A DNA stretch of 5,809 nt from Chitinophagales bacterium (GTDB lineage: Bacteria > Bacteroidota > Bacteroidia > Chitinophagales > UBA2359): positions 3,757 to 9,565 of the forward strand of contig JAHDIA010000195.1 in NCBI GenBank assembly GCA_020631035.1, read 5' to 3'. Made by a program: the position numbers and the translations under genes. The notes under the pieces are model-generated. The model ran no database searches, had not been told where the DNA came from, and saw only the letters and a program-made list of their open reading frames with translations. Shown one piece after another: positions 3,555-5,809 of this stretch; within the stretch, counting starts at the first letter, position 1; the number at the start of each line of letters is the position of its first letter.

Positions 3555-5809
3555 ATGAAAAAAATTTTATACTTATTGACTTTACTGGGGGCATTGAGCT
3601 TCTTTTCCTCAGAAGTCAATGCCCAGTCTATTGATGTTCAATTTGTGGAGAGTCCCAATAGCGATTGTGCCAATGACATCGTCTGTTTTACCATTCAAAT
3701 TCGCTCAACGGATGGTGGTGATTTTATTGGCAACTCTTCTATTCGCTTTAACTACGACCCATCAGTTATTTTATTTGATGGTTTTTATTCTAGTGGGAAT
3801 CCAGGTAGTTCTTATCTAAATAATGGTACTTATACCGATTTGGACTTTACAGCTGATCCTGGCTGTACACAAGTCAACTATCAAGAACAGTCTTATGATG
3901 GAAGTTTTGCAGGAGATTTCTTGTTAACAATGGTCTTATTGGGCAATACCAACTTTTTGACACCCTGTGTTGACATCAGCGATGGGGCTTGGTATGATGT
4001 ATCTGAAATTTGTTTTGACATCCTTGACCCCAATGGGAATCCGATGTTAGAATTTGTAGGTGTTGAGAATGGTCCTCCTGTAGTAACAACTACAGACGAA
4101 ACCAACTTTAATGATGGCACCAACGACCCTATCAATAAATATGACAATGGCACCTTTGGCGATTACAATACAGTAACACTCAATAATTCTTGTGCGTGTT
4201 TCCCTTGTATTTGTGCGCCTGAAACGCCTCCAACGATTACTTCTTCTGCGACACAAATTTGTCCTGTAGGAAGTACTGGCTTGACCAATCCTTTGTTAAA
4301 TGCTGGTGTGGCAGCTCCTGCTGGTTATACTTATCAATGGCAACTCAATGGAGCTAATATTGGTGGGGCAACTGGTCAAACATATACTGCAACAACTGCT
4401 GGCAATTACTCGGTTTATTTGGTAAGCAGTGACAATCTTGCTTGTAATACAGTTCCTTCTAACATCATTGCAGTAAGCAATGCTTTGGCAGGATGTACTG
4501 ATCCAACTGCTTGTAACTATCTTGCCACAGCTGTATGTGATGATGGTAGTTGTGAGTTTGCCCCTTGTAATCCTGGTTGTACCGATCCTTGTGCTACCAA
4601 CTATGATCCTACGGCTGATGGAGACGACGGTTCTTGTATACCATATGATACGGTTTGTGATGATGGATGTGCCTTGACAACGGATAGTTATGACTTTGTC
4701 AATTGTGAATGTGTGAATACGCCTCCCAATCCAGATGATGGATGTACTTTGACAACTGATTCATTTAATGCGGTCACCTGTCAAATCATCAATACACCAC
4801 CAAATGTAAACGATGGTTGTGCATTGACAACCGATTCATTCGATGCAGCCAATTGTATGATTGTCAATGATCCACCTAATCCTGATGATGGATGTCCTTT
4901 GACAACTGATTCGTTTGATGCGGTCAATTGTGTTATTGTCAATACGCCTCCTAATCCTGATGATGGATGTCCTTTGACAACTGATTCATTTAATGCCGTC
5001 AGTTGTATCATCATCAATACACCACCAAATGTAGACGATGGTTGTGCATTGACGACTGATTCATTTGATGCGGTTAACTGTGCCATTATTAACACGCCAC
5101 CAAATGTAGACGATGGTTGTGCCTTGACGACTGATTCGTTTGATGCAGTCAATTGTGTTATTATCAATGCGCCACCTAATGTAGATGATGGCTGTGTCTT
5201 GACAACAGATTCATTTGATGCGGTCAACTGTGCTATTGTCAACACACCTCCTGTGGTAGATGATGGATGTGCCTTGACAACAGATTCGTTTGATGCGGTT
5301 AATTGTGCCATTGTCAATGCTCCACCTAATCCCGATGATGGATGTGCCTTAACGACAGATAGCTATGATGCAGCCAATTGTATGATTGTCAATACACCTC
5401 CTAATGTAGACGATGGATGTGGTTTGACGGCTGACTCATTTGATGCAGCCAATTGTATGATTGTCAATACGCCACCTAATCCTGACGATGGATGTGCATT
5501 GACGACTGATTCATTTGATGCGGTTAACTGTGCTATTGTCAATACACCCCCTAGCTGTGATGATGGCAATGCCAATACAACAGATAGCTTTGATTTTGCG
5601 AATTGTGTATGTGTCAATACTATGAACCCTATTCCAGGGTGTACCGATCCTTGTGCGACCAATTACGATATGAATGCGAATGTAGATGACGGTTCTTGTA
5701 TGTTCCCAAATTGTGATGATGGATGTCCATTAACGGCTGATAGTTTTGACAACATCAATTGTTTGTGTATCAATACTCCACCAAATGTGGATGATGGATG
5801 TGCTTTGAC
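3555..5809 (+). CDS. Large secreted cysteine-rich tandem-repeat protein, N-terminal 751 residues (cut by window edge)
   Basis: The frame is open from the ATG at 3555 to the window end, giving at least 751 residues. Residues 1-23 are a signal peptide (MKKILYLLTLLGALSFF, cleavage near VNA|QS). Residues 24 to about 215 form a beta-rich region with NSSIRFNYDPSVILF (60-74), reminiscent of cohesin-like or carbohydrate-binding sandwiches; this is tentative. Residues about 223-308 are an Ig/PKD-like domain (YTYQWQLNGANIGG, 258-271; TYTATTAGNYSVYLV, 276-290). Two GCTDP...DDGSC motifs follow (313-333, 341-361), then 25-residue repeats from residue 364, interrupted by a third GCTDP motif (695-715). The spaced Asp/Asn and paired Cys suggest calcium-bound, disulfide-braced modules outside the cell. 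Such proteins in Bacteroidota are often type IX secretion cargo with a C-terminal sorting domain, which would lie beyond the window. A role in adhesion or the cell surface is inference. Minus-strand frames inside the repeats are shadows. Confidence 0.93.
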   Translation, partial: MKKILYLLTLLGALSFFSSEVNAQSIDVQFVESPNSDCANDIVCFTIQIRSTDGGDFIGNSSIRFNYDPSVILFDGFYSSGNPGSSYLNNGTYTDLDFTADPGCTQVNYQEQSYDGSFAGDFLLTMVLLGNTNFLTPCVDISDGAWYDVSEICFDILDPNGNPMLEFVGVENGPPVVTTTDETNFNDGTNDPINKYDNGTFGDYNTVTLNNSCACFPCICAPETPPTITSSATQICPVGSTGLTNPLLNAGVAAPAGYTYQWQLNGANIGGATGQTYTATTAGNYSVYLVSSDNLACNTVPSNIIAVSNALAGCTDPTACNYLATAVCDDGSCEFAPCNPGCTDPCATNYDPTADGDDGSCIPYDTVCDDGCALTTDSYDFVNCECVNTPPNPDDGCTLTTDSFNAVTCQIINTPPNVNDGCALTTDSFDAANCMIVNDPPNPDDGCPLTTDSFDAVNCVIVNTPPNPDDGCPLTTDSFNAVSCIIINTPPNVDDGCALTTDSFDAVNCAIINTPPNVDDGCALTTDSFDAVNCVIINAPPNVDDGCVLTTDSFDAVNCAIVNTPPVVDDGCALTTDSFDAVNCAIVNAPPNPDDGCALTTDSYDAANCMIVNTPPNVDDGCGLTADSFDAANCMIVNTPPNPDDGCALTTDSFDAVNCAIVNTPPSCDDGNANTTDSFDFANCVCVNTMNPIPGCTDPCATNYDMNANVDDGSCMFPNCDDGCPLTADSFDNINCLCINTPPNVDDGCAL
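4491..4553 (+). repeat. GCTDP...DDGSC motif, copy 1
   Basis: Residues 313-333 begin GCTDPTACNY and end CDDGSC, a 21-residue module widespread in secreted proteins of marine Bacteroidota. In this copy the second cysteine is at position 8 of the module and there is an extra Cys before DDGSC. The alternating Asp and Asn look suited to calcium binding, which is inference. Confidence 0.75.
4575..4637 (+). repeat. GCTDP...DDGSC motif, copy 2
   Basis: Residues 341-361 start GCTDPCATNYDP and end DDGSC. Compared with copy 1 the inner cysteine has moved from position 8 to position 6, a CATNY instead of TACNY arrangement. It directly precedes the first unit of the 25-residue array. Confidence 0.75.
4644..5618 (+). 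repeat. Thirteen head-to-tail 75-bp repeats encoding 25-residue cysteine-bearing units
   Basis: Thirteen units in exact 75-bp register, with no indels, encode residues 364-688. The unit reads TPPNVDDGCALTTDS, then FDAVNCAIVN, with invariant D7, G8, D14 and C21 (C9 in all but the last unit). The first unit (4644-4718) and the last (5544-5618) are divergent caps; the eleven between are close copies. Synonymous codons vary freely (GAT/GAC, ACA/ACT/ACG, AAT/AAC) while the protein changes little, pointing to selection on the protein in an old array. Units 4869-4943 and 4944-5018 share a 38-bp identical block (4875-4912 and its copy 75 bp on), suggesting a more recent duplication or gene conversion. 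Position 5 is V or P in the inner units. Confidence 0.95.
5637..5699 (+). repeat. GCTDP...DDGSC motif, copy 3, interrupting the 25-residue array
   Basis: Residues 695-715 begin GCTDPCATNYDM and end VDDGSC, matching copy 2 closely. With six linker residues it forms an 81-bp insertion (5619-5699) between array blocks. Recurrence of this module followed by CDDGC units suggests a larger composite repeat: one GCTDP module, a cysteine-rich cap unit, then a run of simpler units. Confidence 0.8.
5700..5809 (+). repeat. Second block of 25-residue repeats (cut by window edge)
   Basis: A full unit at 5700-5774 carries four cysteines (CDDGC and NCLC), like the cap at 4644-4718. It is followed by the first 35 bases of another unit (5775-5809) starting TPPNVDDGCALT. 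The array therefore restarts after the GCTDP interruption and continues outside the window. Confidence 0.85.

Noticed and set aside
3893..4256. Two minus-strand frames (3893-4153 and 4047-4256)
   Set aside because: They lie opposite the secreted protein's N-terminal domains and have no protein-like features of their own.
4781..5317. Minus-strand 178-codon open frame with its own apparent repeats (QLTASNESVV)
   Set aside because: It is the antisense of the 75-bp coding repeats. Its repeats follow directly from the plus-strand array, and codon drift fits selection on the plus-strand protein with a signal peptide.
4644..5618. CRISPR array
   Set aside because: The repeats are contiguous 75-bp units without unique spacers, keep one coding frame, and vary at synonymous sites.
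5363..5662. Minus-strand 99-codon open frame
   Set aside because: Same antisense shadow of the tandem repeats, running into the antisense of the third GCTDP module.

Overview
The window most likely comes from the chromosome of a member of the Bacteroidota, perhaps a marine Saprospira/Aureispira-like lineage. The evidence is a DUF4286 protein (a family known mainly from Bacteroidota), AT-rich leaders without clear Shine-Dalgarno sites, one promoter-like site of the Bacteroidota type (TTG, 20 bp, TAnnTTTG), and a secreted repeat protein with the GCTDPxAxNYD...DDGSC motifs typical of Bacteroidota surface proteins. The phylum is fairly secure; the genus is a guess.

Layout. Bases 1-787 (minus) hold the first 262 codons of pheT, the phenylalanyl-tRNA synthetase beta chain, cut by the window edge. 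Bases 788-1236 are non-coding, with a promoter-like site and palindromes for pheT and a possible structured RNA or dispersed repeat. Bases 1237-1401 are a 165-bp fold-back element with 14-bp perfect terminal inverted repeats, read as a MITE. Bases 1440-2573 (minus) encode an exported protein built of about ten beta-rich repeats. Directly upstream on the same strand, 2629-2934 encodes a DUF4286 protein. Bases 2935-3554 are a 620-bp gap holding a strong inverted repeat, a short decayed coding-like remnant (3000-3164, minus) and an AT-rich leader. From 3555 (plus) a large secreted protein begins and runs off the right edge. It has a signal peptide, a beta-sandwich-like region, an Ig/PKD-like domain, GCTDP motifs, and 13 consecutive 25-residue (75-bp) cysteine-bearing repeats with more after an interruption.

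Function. These genes do not form an obvious pathway. pheT is housekeeping. The DUF4286 gene and the exported repeat protein are co-oriented, 55 bp apart, and may be co-transcribed. The large plus-strand gene is divergent from them and stands alone; it looks like a cell-surface or extracellular adhesin or structural protein, possibly a type IX secretion cargo, but its C-terminus is outside the window.

The most informative observation is in the tandem repeats. Two cysteine positions (5 and 23 of the 25-residue unit) are either both present or both absent in every complete unit, which predicts an intra-repeat disulfide lost as a pair before the array expanded. No defence system, CRISPR array, tRNA or rRNA gene was found.
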